A stretch of 64,000 bases of DNA, from NCBI GenBank assembly GCA_024644535.1, contig JAHEKX010000002.1:1-64000 (forward strand), written 5' to 3'. Numbering within the stretch: position 1 is the first letter of the stretch; each line of letters opens with the position of its first letter. Positions 33,391-43,763 of this stretch are shown here, piece after piece. A program made the position numbers and the translations under genes. The stretch is from Gammaproteobacteria bacterium. Its GTDB lineage: Bacteria > Pseudomonadota > Gammaproteobacteria > Pseudomonadales > Halieaceae. The notes beneath the pieces were generated by a model. The model saw only the letters and a list, made by a program, of their open reading frames with translations, did no database searches and had not been told where the DNA came from.

Positions 33391-34668
33391 TTACGCTTTT
33401 TGTAAGCGGCAGAAGAACAAGCCATCTGAGCCCTCTCTTTTGGGAATGAGCTGGCGCCCAAATTCGGTGGCGTAACCCCATGAACTGCAAATGGCATCGA
33501 CCGATGCTTGCTTTTCCTGCTTAAGAAAGCGGCGAACGGTTTGATCATTCTCTTGCTCGAATATCGAGCACGTGACATACAAAAGGGTTCCGCCGATTTT
33601 AAGTTTAGGCCACAAGTCTTGCAGAATATTGAGCTGCTGCCTCTGAAACTGCGCCAAGTCAGATTGTAAGCGCAAGGTTTTAATGTCGGGGTGTCGACGA
33701 ACGACGCCAGACCCCGAGCAAGGCACGTCGGCTAGAATATGGTCAAAGCATTCGCGCTCGCTGCGTTGTGCTTCTGACAGCTCCTGTATGTCGACCTTAA
33801 GCCCTAGTCTTGAGATGCTTTGTTTAACCATAAGTAAGCGCTCACTACTAACATCTCTGGCTATTACAAAACTGTTCGGGTAAGACTCGGCTAGGTGACA
33901 AGCTTTTCCACCAGGGGCGGAGCATGCGTCTAAAATACGTTGCCCAGGTTGAATTGCTAAAAGCGGAGCCGCTAGCTGAGCGGCCTCGTCTTGAACCGAT
34001 ATCCAGCCCTCATTGAACCCCGGAAGTTTCTCGACGGCGCAAGCTTGATCTAGGCGGATGCATTCGGGTGCTTGTTGCGACTGCGTACCGCTAACATCTG
34101 CGGCTGTCAGTTTCTTCAGGTACTCATCAGTAGATAAAAGGCTTTGGTTAACCCGAAGGCACATTGGCCCCGCATGATTGTTGGCCTCAATAATTTTGGC
34201 CGCATGTTCCGGCCACTGCTCAGCGATCATTTGGTACATCCACTCGGAATGACTTGCTGTTGATGCGGTACTTAAATTCTGGCGGAGCTTATCTTGCTCA
34301 CGAATAAAACGGCGTAAACAGCCATTAATCAGCTTGATTGCCCACGTTTTTTTGAGTTTCTTAGCTAGATTAACGCTTTCGTTGACGGCAGCGTGATCGG
34401 GGGTCCGCAGGTACTCAATCTGATAAAGACCTGTTAGCAAAATAGCGTGAACTTCAGCTTCCTTCGCTTTTATGGGTTTAGACAGCAGCTGACTTAGTAA
34501 GCCATTTAGTCTTGGTAGCGCATTTATGGTGCCCTGCGCGAGTTGATGCGCAAAGGCCTTCTGCTGTTGGTCTAGGCCTTGACCATAATCCGAGACTCGA
34601 ATTGAATGGCCTATCAACACTTGGCTAACAGCTCGAACGGCGCTAAACCTGGCATTTGAGGGATTCAT
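33391..34668 (-). CDS. rsmB: 16S rRNA (cytosine-967-C5)-methyltransferase RsmB
   Basis: Methylates C967 of 16S rRNA. The N-terminal NusB-like RNA-binding domain (to about residue 145) is followed by a Rossmann SAM domain with LDACSAPGGKACHLAE and the catalytic DVPCSGSGVVRRHPDIK. The second Cys motif is in LLYVTCSIFEQEN. The length is 425 aa. Its start overlaps the fmt stop (ATGA), continuing the def-fmt-rsmB operon. Confidence 0.96.
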   Translation of the reverse strand: MNPSNARFSAVRAVSQVLIGHSIRVSDYGQGLDQQQKAFAHQLAQGTINALPRLNGLLSQLLSKPIKAKEAEVHAILLTGLYQIEYLRTPDHAAVNESVNLAKKLKKTWAIKLINGCLRRFIREQDKLRQNLSTASTASHSEWMYQMIAEQWPEHAAKIIEANNHAGPMCLRVNQSLLSTDEYLKKLTAADVSGTQSQQAPECIRLDQACAVEKLPGFNEGWISVQDEAAQLAAPLLAIQPGQRILDACSAPGGKACHLAESYPNSFVIARDVSSERLLMVKQSISRLGLKVDIQELSEAQRSERECFDHILADVPCSGSGVVRRHPDIKTLRLQSDLAQFQRQQLNILQDLWPKLKIGGTLLYVTCSIFEQENDQTVRRFLKQEKQASVDAICSSWGYATEFGRQLIPKREGSDGLFFCRLQKA

Positions 34669-35633
34669 GCCAGAGGCCTACCAAGTATCGCTCCCACGCT
34701 GAAAGGGTTTTTATTGCTGTTTATTACATCTCTAACGGCCAAGGCTTTACCGCCAGGTAGTTGCACTACGGTTAAGCTTAAAATACCCGCAGCACACTGT
34801 ACCTGAATATCTTCAGTGCTTACTTTAAGGATTGTTCCCGCCGGATGCTCTGGCTTACTGACATCGTCAATGACTGTTGCTTTATGGATTCTTAGGCGTT
34901 CGTTATTGGCGCTGGTGAAGGCACCAGGAAACGGGTAAAACGCTCTTATCTTGCGGTCCAACTCAATCGCCGGTTGGCCAAAATTGATAAAGGCTTCGGT
35001 TTTGGTGATTTTGTGAGCATACGTTGATGTATCGTGATCCTGCGTTTTGGCTTGGCTTTGCAGGTTGTCTAGGTCTTCGAGCGTGGCAATAAGTGCCTGT
35101 GCCCCAATTGTTTCGAGTTCGCTAAATAAGGTTCCGGCTGTAGTTGTTGGTGTGATAAGGCACGTGCGCGCCGTTAAAACAGGACCGGTATCTAAGCCCG
35201 CTTCCATTTGCATAATGCAAACACCTGTTTCGGTGTCGCCGGCTTCAATCGCGCGCTGTACCGGGGCTGCACCGCGCCACCTCGGCAATAGCGACCCGTG
35301 TACATTCAAGCAGCCATACTTTGGGATATCCAAAACTGACTGCGGTAACAACATGCCATAAGCGACTACCACGAGTACATCCAAATGTTGGTTCAACAAC
35401 GCATTTTGAATACCCTCGTCTTTTAATGTAGAGGGTTGCCAAACGGGTATGTTTGCAGCCTCGGCTACCATTTTTGTGGGGCTAGGCATCAGTTTTTTAC
35501 CGCGCCCCGCGGGCCGGTCGGGTTGCGTGAGTACAAGAGGGACATCAAACCCATGTTGTAACAAGGCGTGTAGATGTCGGGCGGCAAAATCTGGCGTCCC
35601 GGCAAAGCCCACGCGCAAAGGTTGATCTGTCAT
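34665..35633 (-). CDS. fmt: Methionyl-tRNA formyltransferase
   Basis: Formylates initiator Met-tRNA using 10-formyl-THF. The N-terminal formyltransferase domain shows RVGFAGTPDFAARHLHAL and the catalytic-region LNVHGSLLPRWRGAAPVQRAI; a C-terminal OB-like domain follows from about residue 210. The length is 322 aa. Start and stop overlap its neighbours def and rsmB, typical of the def-fmt operon. Confidence 0.97.
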   Translation of the reverse strand: MTDQPLRVGFAGTPDFAARHLHALLQHGFDVPLVLTQPDRPAGRGKKLMPSPTKMVAEAANIPVWQPSTLKDEGIQNALLNQHLDVLVVVAYGMLLPQSVLDIPKYGCLNVHGSLLPRWRGAAPVQRAIEAGDTETGVCIMQMEAGLDTGPVLTARTCLITPTTTAGTLFSELETIGAQALIATLEDLDNLQSQAKTQDHDTSTYAHKITKTEAFINFGQPAIELDRKIRAFYPFPGAFTSANNERLRIHKATVIDDVSKPEHPAGTILKVSTEDIQVQCAAGILSLTVVQLPGGKALAVRDVINSNKNPFSVGAILGRPLA

Positions 35634-36139
35634 TAGCCTTTCGCCCGTTGGGTTTTTTCAAGCTTCTTACGGATGCGGTTACGCTTTAAAGGCGACAAGT
35701 AATCGACGAACAACTTACCGTCTAGATGATCTATTTCGTGTTGTAAGCAAATTGCCAGTAAGCCACCTAGTTCTTCTAAATAAGCTTCACCATCTTCATT
35801 GAGCGCTCGGACTCTGATGCGCTGAGGCCTGCATACCGTGTCATAAAAGCCGGGTACTGATAAACATCCCTCATCGTATTCACCTAACTCTGGATCAAGG
35901 ACCTCTACTTCAGGGTTAATAAATACCCGAGGTTCTGACTTGTCTTCGCTAATATCGATCACCAGAATGCGCTCGTGCACATTGACCTGTGTTGCCGCAA
36001 GACCAATACCCGGTGCTTGGTACATGGTCTCGAACATATCTTTAATTAACGCGCGATGCTGCTCTGTTACCTCTGTCACGGCTTTGGCGACGGTGCGCAA
36101 GCGAGGGTCTGGGAATTCTAAAATTTGCAGTAAAGCCAT
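35633..36139 (-). CDS. def: Peptide deformylase
   Basis: Metalloenzyme that removes the N-formyl group from nascent proteins. All three motifs are present: GIGLAATQV (motif 1), EGCLSVPG (motif 2, metal Cys) and [12 protein letters not shown] (motif 3, HEXXH). The length of 168 aa is normal. It is first in the def-fmt-rsmB unit; a minus-strand -10 TATAAT lies at 36168-36173. Confidence 0.97.
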   Translation of the reverse strand: MALLQILEFPDPRLRTVAKAVTEVTEQHRALIKDMFETMYQAPGIGLAATQVNVHERILVIDISEDKSEPRVFINPEVEVLDPELGEYDEGCLSVPGFYDTVCRPQRIRVRALNEDGEAYLEELGGLLAICLQHEIDHLDGKLFVDYLSPLKRNRIRKKLEKTQRAKG

Positions 36140-36167
36140 AATCGTAAAATCGTTGGATAACTAACGT

Positions 36168-36173
36168 ATTATA
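36168..36173 (-). promoter_or_regulatory. -10 element of the def-fmt-rsmB promoter
   Basis: Minus-strand TATAAT 29 bp before the def start. The -35 region is weak. It lies in the divergent gap with the LysM gene. Confidence 0.45.
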
Positions 36174-36290
36174 CCGCAATGACTAAAAGCAGGTTAGGGA
36201 TTCATCGAAATCGTTCAGGGGCTGTGAATTTTGTGAACAAAGAGTATCATGCTGTCATATCGAAAAGGTTGAAATAGCAGGTTGCCTAAT

Positions 36291-37355
36291 ATGTTGTGTC
36301 GAATCAGTCGTTTTTGGTGTGGTGTGTTTGTGTCCTTGTTTATCGCAAGCACCATTAGCGCTGAGGATTTGCTTGAGGTAAACCCGGAGGCGCCCACAGA
36401 ATACCGCGTTCAGTCGGGAGATACTCTTTGGGACATTGCTGATATGTATTTATCGGAACCTTGGCGCTGGCAAGAGCTGTGGGCTGGCAACCCCCATATT
36501 GATAATCCAGACTTAATTTACCCAGGAGACGTTCTTAGTTTACGCGTGCCTAGCGGTGGCCGGCCGCAGTTACGTATTTCACGAGGCGGCGAGGTAAAAC
36601 TTAAACCGGGAATGCGAGTTACACCCTTAGACCTAGCAATCCCGTTAATCGGCTTAGATGAGATTGGCGCGTTTTTACGTCGCAATCGTGTTTTAGAGAA
36701 GGCTCAGGCCGAACAAGCCCCCTATATTTTGGCTTCGAACAAACAGAATCTATTAAGTGCCCCGGGCGATATCGTAGTTGCTCGCGGTCCTGTCGCTGTG
36801 GTCGCCCAATCAGGGCAGGATGCTGTGTACGGCGTGTATCGCCTGGGCCAGCAGTTTAAAGACCCGGGCACCGGCGAAGCCTTGGGGATTGAGGCCCGTT
36901 TAATTGGCTCGGCCCAAAAGCTACAGGGTTCTTCTGATAGCGCAGAGCTGACAGAGTTTGAAGTAAAGACTGTAAAGGAAGAGATTCGTCAGGGGGATCG
37001 TTTGTTACCCCTGCGGGAGCGTATTCTTGATGCTGCGTATCAACCTCGGGCGCCAGAATTTGAGGTGACTGATGGATACATGATTGCGGTTGAGGGTGGT
37101 GTGAGCCAAATTGGTTCGTTAAATACGGTCATACTGAATAAAGGTGCTCGCGATGGCCTAGCAGTAGGGCATATGCTGCATATTTACCAAACTGGGGCCC
37201 ATGTACGCGATGAACTTGAGGGCGATATGGTGCGTCTGCCGGATGTGCGGGCGGGGTTGCTGATGGTCTTTGAAGTTTTCGACAAGTCGAGCTTGGCAGT
37301 TGTGTTAAAGGCAAGTCGCCCGCTGTCGGTCATGGATAAGGTTAAAACCCCGTAA
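36291..37355 (+). CDS. LysM-domain periplasmic protein (TsaP-like)
   Basis: Exported protein of 354 aa with a signal peptide (LCRISRFWCGVFVSLFIASTISA) and one LysM domain near residues 37-85 (YRVQSGDTLWDIADMYLSEPWRWQELWAGNPHI), which should bind peptidoglycan. The rest is beta-rich without a clear catalytic motif. Position between def and dprA and the layout match Pseudomonas PA0020/TsaP, a protein that anchors the type IV pilus secretin. That function is inferred from context. ATG at 36291 has AGG at a better distance than the upstream TTG. Confidence 0.85.
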   Translation: MLCRISRFWCGVFVSLFIASTISAEDLLEVNPEAPTEYRVQSGDTLWDIADMYLSEPWRWQELWAGNPHIDNPDLIYPGDVLSLRVPSGGRPQLRISRGGEVKLKPGMRVTPLDLAIPLIGLDEIGAFLRRNRVLEKAQAEQAPYILASNKQNLLSAPGDIVVARGPVAVVAQSGQDAVYGVYRLGQQFKDPGTGEALGIEARLIGSAQKLQGSSDSAELTEFEVKTVKEEIRQGDRLLPLRERILDAAYQPRAPEFEVTDGYMIAVEGGVSQIGSLNTVILNKGARDGLAVGHMLHIYQTGAHVRDELEGDMVRLPDVRAGLLMVFEVFDKSSLAVVLKASRPLSVMDKVKTP

Positions 37356-37391
37356 CAAAAAAATTGTTAACCGGTCGATCAAGGATGATCT

Positions 37392-38513
37392 ATGGACCTT
37401 TTAGAACAGGAAGTTGCGGCGCTGTTACACAGCGCCACTCGCGGTAATGATACCTTACTTACAGCGGCATTCGCGCATTTTAGCGACATCCCTACCCTCG
37501 TTGCTGCCTCTAGCCAAGATTGGACGGCATTTGAGTTGCTAACGAAAACCTCGTCCGCTGCTTTTAAAGACGTTTTGCAACGAATACGCTGTGGGGGATT
37601 GAGTCTAGAGGACCGAAACATTATAGACCTTTTGCGTGATTTAGGTGTGCAGGTCCTAACTCAGGTCGATGCCGCTTACCCAACATTGCTACACCAAATT
37701 CCCGATCCACCGCCGGTGTTGTATCGACGGGGCATTTGGCAGGATTTAAACACACCACAGATAGCGATGGTGGGCGCACGTAAAGCATCGCCGCAAGCGC
37801 AGAAATTGGCACAAACTTATGCTCGTGAGTTAGCTGCTAACGGCTTAGTTGTGACCAGTGGCATGGCGGTCGGGATCGATGCTTTTGCTCACGCGGGTGC
37901 TTTGGAGTCGGGACATACCATTGCCGTGTTGGGCACGGGAATTGATAAGATATACCCCAGTCGGCATCATCGATTGGCCCAGCAGATACTCTCACAAGGG
38001 TGTTTGCTGTCTGATCACCCTATTGGCACCGGCCCTACTCATTACACTTTTCCAAAGCGCAATCGGATTGTAAGCGGATTATCTCGTTTGGTGATTGTGG
38101 TGGAGGCTGCACGTAACAGTGGTTCGCTGATAACGGCTCGGCACGCCTTAGACCAAAATAAAGAACTGATGGTTTTTCCTTGGTCGGCTCTGCACAGTCA
38201 GGGTTTGGGTTGCTTGGATCTAATGATCGATGGCGCCGGCGTAATACGAGATTTTCAAGACGTTTGGCTGACTTTGGCAAAAACAAATTTACGGGTTGAG
38301 TTACAGTCAATGCCTGTCGATCAAGTCAGTACGACCGTTGCTTTAAGTCCAGAGTGCGAACGCCTGTTAGGGTTAATAGGCGATACACCGGTAAGCAGTG
38401 TGGACTTGTCGGCGCGGGTCAGAAAGCCGATTACCTGGGTGCAAGAGCATTTACTTGAACTCGAGTTGGCTAATTGCATCGCCGCTTCTGGGTTTGGGTA
38501 TGTTCGACTTTAA
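37392..38513 (+). CDS. dprA: DNA-processing protein DprA
   Basis: Binds incoming single-stranded DNA and loads RecA during natural transformation. The Rossmann-like DprA core has the VGARKASP, GLVVTSGMAVGIDAFAHAGAL, GTGIDKIYP and FPKRNRIVSGLS motifs. A C-terminal winged-helix-like region (about 310-373) follows. The length of 373 aa is typical. AAGGATGATCT before ATG supports the start. Confidence 0.95.
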   Translation: MDLLEQEVAALLHSATRGNDTLLTAAFAHFSDIPTLVAASSQDWTAFELLTKTSSAAFKDVLQRIRCGGLSLEDRNIIDLLRDLGVQVLTQVDAAYPTLLHQIPDPPPVLYRRGIWQDLNTPQIAMVGARKASPQAQKLAQTYARELAANGLVVTSGMAVGIDAFAHAGALESGHTIAVLGTGIDKIYPSRHHRLAQQILSQGCLLSDHPIGTGPTHYTFPKRNRIVSGLSRLVIVVEAARNSGSLITARHALDQNKELMVFPWSALHSQGLGCLDLMIDGAGVIRDFQDVWLTLAKTNLRVELQSMPVDQVSTTVALSPECERLLGLIGDTPVSSVDLSARVRKPITWVQEHLLELELANCIAASGFGYVRL

Positions 38514-38585
38514 ATTTACCTGACACAGTTTCATTGTTAAGATGCGCGCCCTATATTTGCCATAAGTAGCCAGAGGAAAGTGATT

Positions 38586-39089
38586 ATGAGTACGCCATTT
38601 GTTGCGATCGTTATGGGTTCTGATTCTGATTTGCCCGTCATGGAAGCCAGCTTCGACGTTCTGAAAAAATTCGGTATTCCTTTTGAAGTTCGAATTACAT
38701 CGGCGCACCGTACCCCGGCTGCAGCCAAGGCTTTTATTGAGGATGCCGATAAACGTGGGTGTGCAGCTTTTATTGCCGCAGCGGGTATGGCCGCGCATTT
38801 AGCTGGCGCAGTATCGGCCACCACGGTAAAACCCGTAATCGGTGTACCTATGAACGCATCTTTGGATGGCCTAGACGCCTTACTGTCGACCGTACAAATG
38901 CCAGCGGGTATTCCGGTTGCAACGGTTGCTATTGGAAAAGCCGGTGCGAAAAACGCCGCGTATTTAGCAGCGCAAATTATAGCGGTGTCTGATCCAGCAT
39001 TGGCCGAGGCCTTACGTGAAGAGCGTGCCGACAACGCTCGCGCAATCGAGAGCAAAAACGCAGAGTTGCAGGCCAAGCTCAAAGGCTAA
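38586..39089 (+). CDS. purE: 5-(carboxyamino)imidazole ribonucleotide mutase
   Basis: Converts N5-CAIR to CAIR in de novo purine synthesis. The 167-aa protein starts MSTPFVAIVMGSDSDLPVM and carries the PurE signatures TSAHRTPAAAKAFIEDA and AAGMAAHLAGAVSATTVKPVIGVP. ATG at 38586 behind AGAGGAAA is preferred over a GTG two codons upstream. No purK follows; the next gene is tsaC. Confidence 0.96.
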   Translation: MSTPFVAIVMGSDSDLPVMEASFDVLKKFGIPFEVRITSAHRTPAAAKAFIEDADKRGCAAFIAAAGMAAHLAGAVSATTVKPVIGVPMNASLDGLDALLSTVQMPAGIPVATVAIGKAGAKNAAYLAAQIIAVSDPALAEALREERADNARAIESKNAELQAKLKG

Positions 39090-39093
39090 CGGT

Positions 39094-39651
39094 ATGCGTT
39101 ACCCTTTTCACTGCCTGAGAGCGCGAAGGGTATTAGCGCAAGGCGGGGTTATTGCTTATCCTACGGAAGGTGTCTGGGGATTAGGGTGTGACCCTTTTAA
39201 CAAAAGGGCCGTCGAACGGCTATTGGACTTAAAAGATCGGCCGTGGCAAAAAGGCTTAATTGTTGCCTTGGCGAATGAGGGCGTGGCAATGGCGCTGCTG
39301 CGAACGTTGCCACAGGATCGTCAAAAGGCGATTAGTGCAACCTGGCCCGGCCCTCACACATGGTTGTTACCGCATAATGGTTTGTGGCCCAGCTGGGTCA
39401 CAGGTGAATCGGATTTTATAGCCTGTCGTCTAAGTGCATACCCTGTTGTGTGCGATTTGGCGTTGGCCTCTGGCGGCGCCATAATTTCTACCTCTGCTAA
39501 CCCAGCAGGACAAGCGCCAGCCATGACAGCGCAAGAAGTTCGGCAGTACTTTGGGCGTTCAGTTGATTTTATTATGCCCGGCGGAGTACAGGGTTTACAA
39601 AAGACCAGCGCTATTCGACACGGTACAACGGGCGAAACCCTCCGGGAGTAA
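39094..39651 (+). CDS. tsaC: L-threonylcarbamoyladenylate synthase (TsaC/YrdC family)
   Basis: Makes threonylcarbamoyl-AMP from threonine, bicarbonate and ATP for t6A37 tRNA modification. The SUA5/YciO/YrdC domain shows GGVIAYPTEGVWGLGCDPFN, LDLKDRPWQKGLIV, TWPGPHTWLLP and IISTSANPAGQAPA. ATG at 39094, 4 bp after purE, gives 185 aa, the TsaC length; a longer frame extends into purE. Confidence 0.94.
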   Translation: MRYPFHCLRARRVLAQGGVIAYPTEGVWGLGCDPFNKRAVERLLDLKDRPWQKGLIVALANEGVAMALLRTLPQDRQKAISATWPGPHTWLLPHNGLWPSWVTGESDFIACRLSAYPVVCDLALASGGAIISTSANPAGQAPAMTAQEVRQYFGRSVDFIMPGGVQGLQKTSAIRHGTTGETLRE

Positions 39652-39654
39652 TAG

Positions 39655-40560
<906 letters not shown>

Positions 40561-40562
40561 CT

Positions 40563-41420
40563 ATGAGCGATGATGTGACCATGGCGGTTGGCCATCGAAA
40601 ATACGCAGTATTTGGCAATCCGATCAAACAAAGCCGCTCACCCTTTATACACGCCGAGTTTGCGAAACAAACCGGCATATCGCTTCAGTATCGCGCCATT
40701 CGTGTTGAGCTAAACGATTTCGAGCGCTCGGTGACGGATTTTTTTAAAGGCGATGGGTCGGGTCTTAATGTCACTGTGCCGTTTAAAGAACGCGCTTACC
40801 AGTTGGCTTCGCGCCACAGTGCCAGAGCAATTCGAGCTAAGGCGTGCAATACTCTCAAGCCCGATACCAATGGGGTATACGGTGACAACACCGACGGTAT
40901 TGGTCTGATTAGAGACATGGTTGCAAATCACGGCTGGAATTTGCGCGGTGCTCGAATTCTATTGCTGGGTGCCGGTGGCGCCGCGCGCGGTGTTATGGAG
41001 CCTCTATTGCGAGAAAGTCCTGAGTATTTGGTTGTGGCAAATCGCACGGTTGCTAAAGCCGAGACTTTAGCGCAAGAATTTGCCGATTTAGGTAAGGTGA
41101 CAGCGAGAAGTTTAACCGATTTAGGCTCTGAACCCGGGTTCGACATCATTATCAATGCAACTAGCGCAGGTTTGAAAGGTGAGACGCCTAGCTTGCCCGG
41201 TTCGCTGTTAGGTGACCGCTGTTGTTGTTACGACATGGTGTACGGCGCAGACCCCACGGCATTTATGCGTTGGGCTGCAGAAAACGCTGCTTGGGCGGTC
41301 TCGGATGGTTTAGGCATGCTGGTAGAGCAGGCCGCGGAAAGCTTTTATACATGGCACCAAGAACGTCCTGATACCGCAAGTGTCATTAATCACTTGCGCG
41401 GATCTTTGGCGGCGGCTTAA
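40563..41420 (+). CDS. aroE: Shikimate dehydrogenase (NADP+)
   Basis: Reduces 3-dehydroshikimate in aromatic amino-acid synthesis. Substrate-site motif FGNPIKQSRSPFIHAEFA, catalytic-Lys block NVTVPFKERAYQLA, and NADP motif LLLGAGGAARGVMEPLL with downstream VANRT are present. The length is 285 aa from ATG at 40563; a GTG four codons upstream overlaps hemF and is less likely. It ends 7 bp from a convergent gene. Confidence 0.95.
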   Translation: MSDDVTMAVGHRKYAVFGNPIKQSRSPFIHAEFAKQTGISLQYRAIRVELNDFERSVTDFFKGDGSGLNVTVPFKERAYQLASRHSARAIRAKACNTLKPDTNGVYGDNTDGIGLIRDMVANHGWNLRGARILLLGAGGAARGVMEPLLRESPEYLVVANRTVAKAETLAQEFADLGKVTARSLTDLGSEPGFDIIINATSAGLKGETPSLPGSLLGDRCCCYDMVYGADPTAFMRWAAENAAWAVSDGLGMLVEQAAESFYTWHQERPDTASVINHLRGSLAAA

Positions 41421-41427
41421 GCGGCTA

Positions 41428-41979
41428 TTAATCGTAACCGCAGCCATACTCTTCGATGTGCTCGTCTTTAAGACGTACGTAATTGCTCGCGCTGTAGGTG
41501 AAAAACTCACGCTCTTTTTGCTTTAAGGGTCGGATTTGCTTGGCGGGTGAGCCCGCATACATGTACCCACTTTCCAGTGTCTTGCCCGGGGCAACTAATG
41601 CGCCCGCCGCGACAACGACCTCGTCTTCTACAATGGCGCCGTCCATGACAATAGCGCCCATACCAATCAGTACACGATTGCCGATAGTACAGCCATGCAA
41701 GGTGACGCTGTGACCAATTGTGACGTCTTCACCGATAATTAGCGGCCATCCGTCCGGATTAAAGGGCCCTGCATGCGTAATGTGAAGAACGCTGTTGTCT
41801 TGAACGCTGGTCCGAGCCCCTATGCGAATTTGGTGCATATCGCCGCGAACCGATACTTGCGGCCAGACGCTGACGTCCTCGCTGAGTTCGACGTCACCTA
41901 AGACCACGGCACTTTTATCCACAAACACTCGTTTACCGAGCTTTGGTGTCCACTGTTTAAACTTTCGAACTGCGGCCAT
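41428..41979 (-). CDS. Gamma-class carbonic anhydrase-like hexapeptide protein
   Basis: A left-handed beta-helix protein of 183 aa, like E. coli YrdA. Hexapeptide repeats run through the middle, and the three metal-ligand-type histidines appear in VRGDMHQIRIG... SVLHITHAG and GHSVTLHGCTIG. Activity as a carbonic anhydrase is not guaranteed in this subfamily. I chose ATG at 41979 (MAAVRKFKQW); frames extending to 42144 would overlap the divergent neighbour. Confidence 0.88.
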   Translation of the reverse strand: MAAVRKFKQWTPKLGKRVFVDKSAVVLGDVELSEDVSVWPQVSVRGDMHQIRIGARTSVQDNSVLHITHAGPFNPDGWPLIIGEDVTIGHSVTLHGCTIGNRVLIGMGAIVMDGAIVEDEVVVAAGALVAPGKTLESGYMYAGSPAKQIRPLKQKEREFFTYSASNYVRLKDEHIEEYGCGYD

Positions 41980-42030
41980 ATACCTCATATCCTTTAGAAG
42001 CGCTACACTATACAAAACCAGGAGGATACT

Positions 42031-42279
42031 ATGAGTCGACGACGTTTTATAGCAGGAGCCGTATGCCCTCGATGCGCAAAAATGGATACTATCGTGGTCG
42101 ACATGGACGCAGATTTGAGAGAATGCGTTGACTGTGGTTTTCAAGAAGCGCGGCCGCAGGCTCCTTCGTCGTCAGAACTTCCCACGCGTGTTAGCCGCGG
42201 ACTGTCGCGCCGAACCGAAACCGCTGCGGAACCAGTTCGGTTGATGGATCTCTCAATTAGTACAAAAAAAGATTCTTAA
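42031..42279 (+). CDS. YheV-like zinc-ribbon protein (DUF2387)
   Basis: An 82-aa protein starting MSRRRFIAGAVCPRCAKMDT with a second pair ECVDCGF, giving a CPRC...CVDC zinc-ribbon, the YheV/DUF2387 pattern. The C-terminal 40 residues look disordered. No function is established for the family. A strong CCAGGAGG precedes the ATG. Confidence 0.85.
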   Translation: MSRRRFIAGAVCPRCAKMDTIVVDMDADLRECVDCGFQEARPQAPSSSELPTRVSRGLSRRTETAAEPVRLMDLSISTKKDS

Positions 42280-42591
42280 CACGATTTGTACAACCTTTCG
42301 TCTATTTGAACATTTTAATATCCCATATAACCATATGTGGTGTTTGTTAATTGCTTGCTCGTCTACATGTAGGGTTTTTGCTATTAATTCAAAGGTTTGT
42401 AAAAAAGTTAGCCTGAATCAGCCTCTTAGTGTTTTTCGTTGAAACATCGTCTATAATCTCGCCGCTGCGCGATCGATCAGTTTCCACAGGCTGGCGTCGT
42501 GTACCGTGTTTGATGTCGCGAGGCGCCTCAGGTGTCGAAATGGGGAGCGGGGTCAACGCCAAACAAAATTAATTTACGGAGACACAGCAGA
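42280..42591 (+). promoter_or_regulatory. Leader and promoter region of the cox cluster
   Basis: This 312-bp gap holds no gene. A -10 TATAAT is at 42452-42457 with only weak -35 candidates, leaving a 5' leader of about 130 bases before coxB. The leader is GC-richer than the AT-rich 42290-42430 stretch upstream. No riboswitch or clear terminator was recognised. Confidence 0.4.
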
Positions 42592-43746
42592 ATGGGTTTC
42601 ATTAGTGAGCGACTGCGCGCAATAGTAATACACGCCGCCGCCTTGATTGTTACCGTGTTAAGCGGTGGTGCTTTGGCCTCTGGGTCAAAGGTCAATCAGT
42701 TGGATATGTCACCGGGAGTGACTGCCACGGGGCAGGCAATTTACGATCTACACACCGCGATTCTTTGGATTTGTATCGTGATTGGTGTGCTGGTCTTCGG
42801 GGTCATGTTTTACTCCATCATCTACCATCGCAAATCAAAAGGTTACAAGGCATCAAACTTTCACGAAAGCACAACCGTAGAGATTGCCTGGACGGTAGTG
42901 CCTTTTTTAATCCTGATCGGTATGGCTGTTCCTGCCACGTCAACACTGATTCAGGTGTACGACACTGATGAAGCCGAGATGGACATCCTAATCACCGGTT
43001 ACCAGTGGAAGTGGAAGTATGAGTATCTGAACGAAAATGGCGAGAATGTTGCTTTTTTCAGTAATTTACGAACTGCTCAAGACGAAATCTATAACACGGA
43101 AGACAAAGGCGAGCACTATCTGTTAGAAGTGGATCAGCCAGTTGTCATTCCAGTCGACACCAAAGTCCGTTTCCTGGTCACAGCCAACGACGTCATCCAC
43201 TCATGGTGGGTGCCTGAGCTGGCAGTCAAGCGTGATGCTATTCCAGGCTTCGTGAACGAAACCTGGACGCGGGCAGAAGAAACCGGCATTTACCGTGGCC
43301 AATGCGCAGAGTTGTGTGGAAAAGACCACGGCTTCATGCCAATTGTGGTGAATGTCGTTTCAAAAGAAGACTACGCAGCATGGTTGGAAACGAAGCAAGC
43401 AGAAGCCGCTGAAATTAAAGCCTTAATGGCGCAGACCTTTACTATGGATGAATTGGTGGCGCGAGGTAAGAACGTCTACCAAGGCTACTGTGCTGCGTGT
43501 CATGGCATGAATGGCGAAGGCGGCTTGGGTAGAGCAATCGCTGGCAGTGCTATAGCAACTGGCGATTTAACTAAGCACCTAGACATTGGTGTTAACGGCG
43601 TTCCGGGAACGGCGATGCAGGCCTTCGGTGGCCAGATGAATGACGTCGATATGGCGGCAGTTATCACATACCAGCGCAATGCGTTTGGTAACAACATGGG
43701 CGATATGGTTCAGCCCATCGATGTATTCAATCACAAGAAAGGCTAA
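42592..43746 (+). CDS. coxB: Cytochrome c oxidase subunit II with fused cytochrome c domain (caa3 type)
   Basis: Takes electrons from cytochrome c to CuA. A signal peptide (to about ALAS, residue 30) and two membrane helices precede the CuA domain, whose ligands are in VIHSWWVPE and CAELCGKDHGFM (C238, C242, H246, M249). A C-terminal cytochrome c domain binds heme at CAACH (C300-H304), as in caa3-type enzymes. ATG at 42592 follows ACGGAGACAC; a frame beginning at 42532 is less likely. The length is 384 aa. Confidence 0.96.
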   Translation: MGFISERLRAIVIHAAALIVTVLSGGALASGSKVNQLDMSPGVTATGQAIYDLHTAILWICIVIGVLVFGVMFYSIIYHRKSKGYKASNFHESTTVEIAWTVVPFLILIGMAVPATSTLIQVYDTDEAEMDILITGYQWKWKYEYLNENGENVAFFSNLRTAQDEIYNTEDKGEHYLLEVDQPVVIPVDTKVRFLVTANDVIHSWWVPELAVKRDAIPGFVNETWTRAEETGIYRGQCAELCGKDHGFMPIVVNVVSKEDYAAWLETKQAEAAEIKALMAQTFTMDELVARGKNVYQGYCAACHGMNGEGGLGRAIAGSAIATGDLTKHLDIGVNGVPGTAMQAFGGQMNDVDMAAVITYQRNAFGNNMGDMVQPIDVFNHKKG

Positions 43747-43763
43747 GCGGAGAGGTTACTCAA

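Noticed and set aside
42280-42591. cox leader as a riboswitch or attenuator
   Set aside because: No known riboswitch core and no hairpin with T-run was seen.
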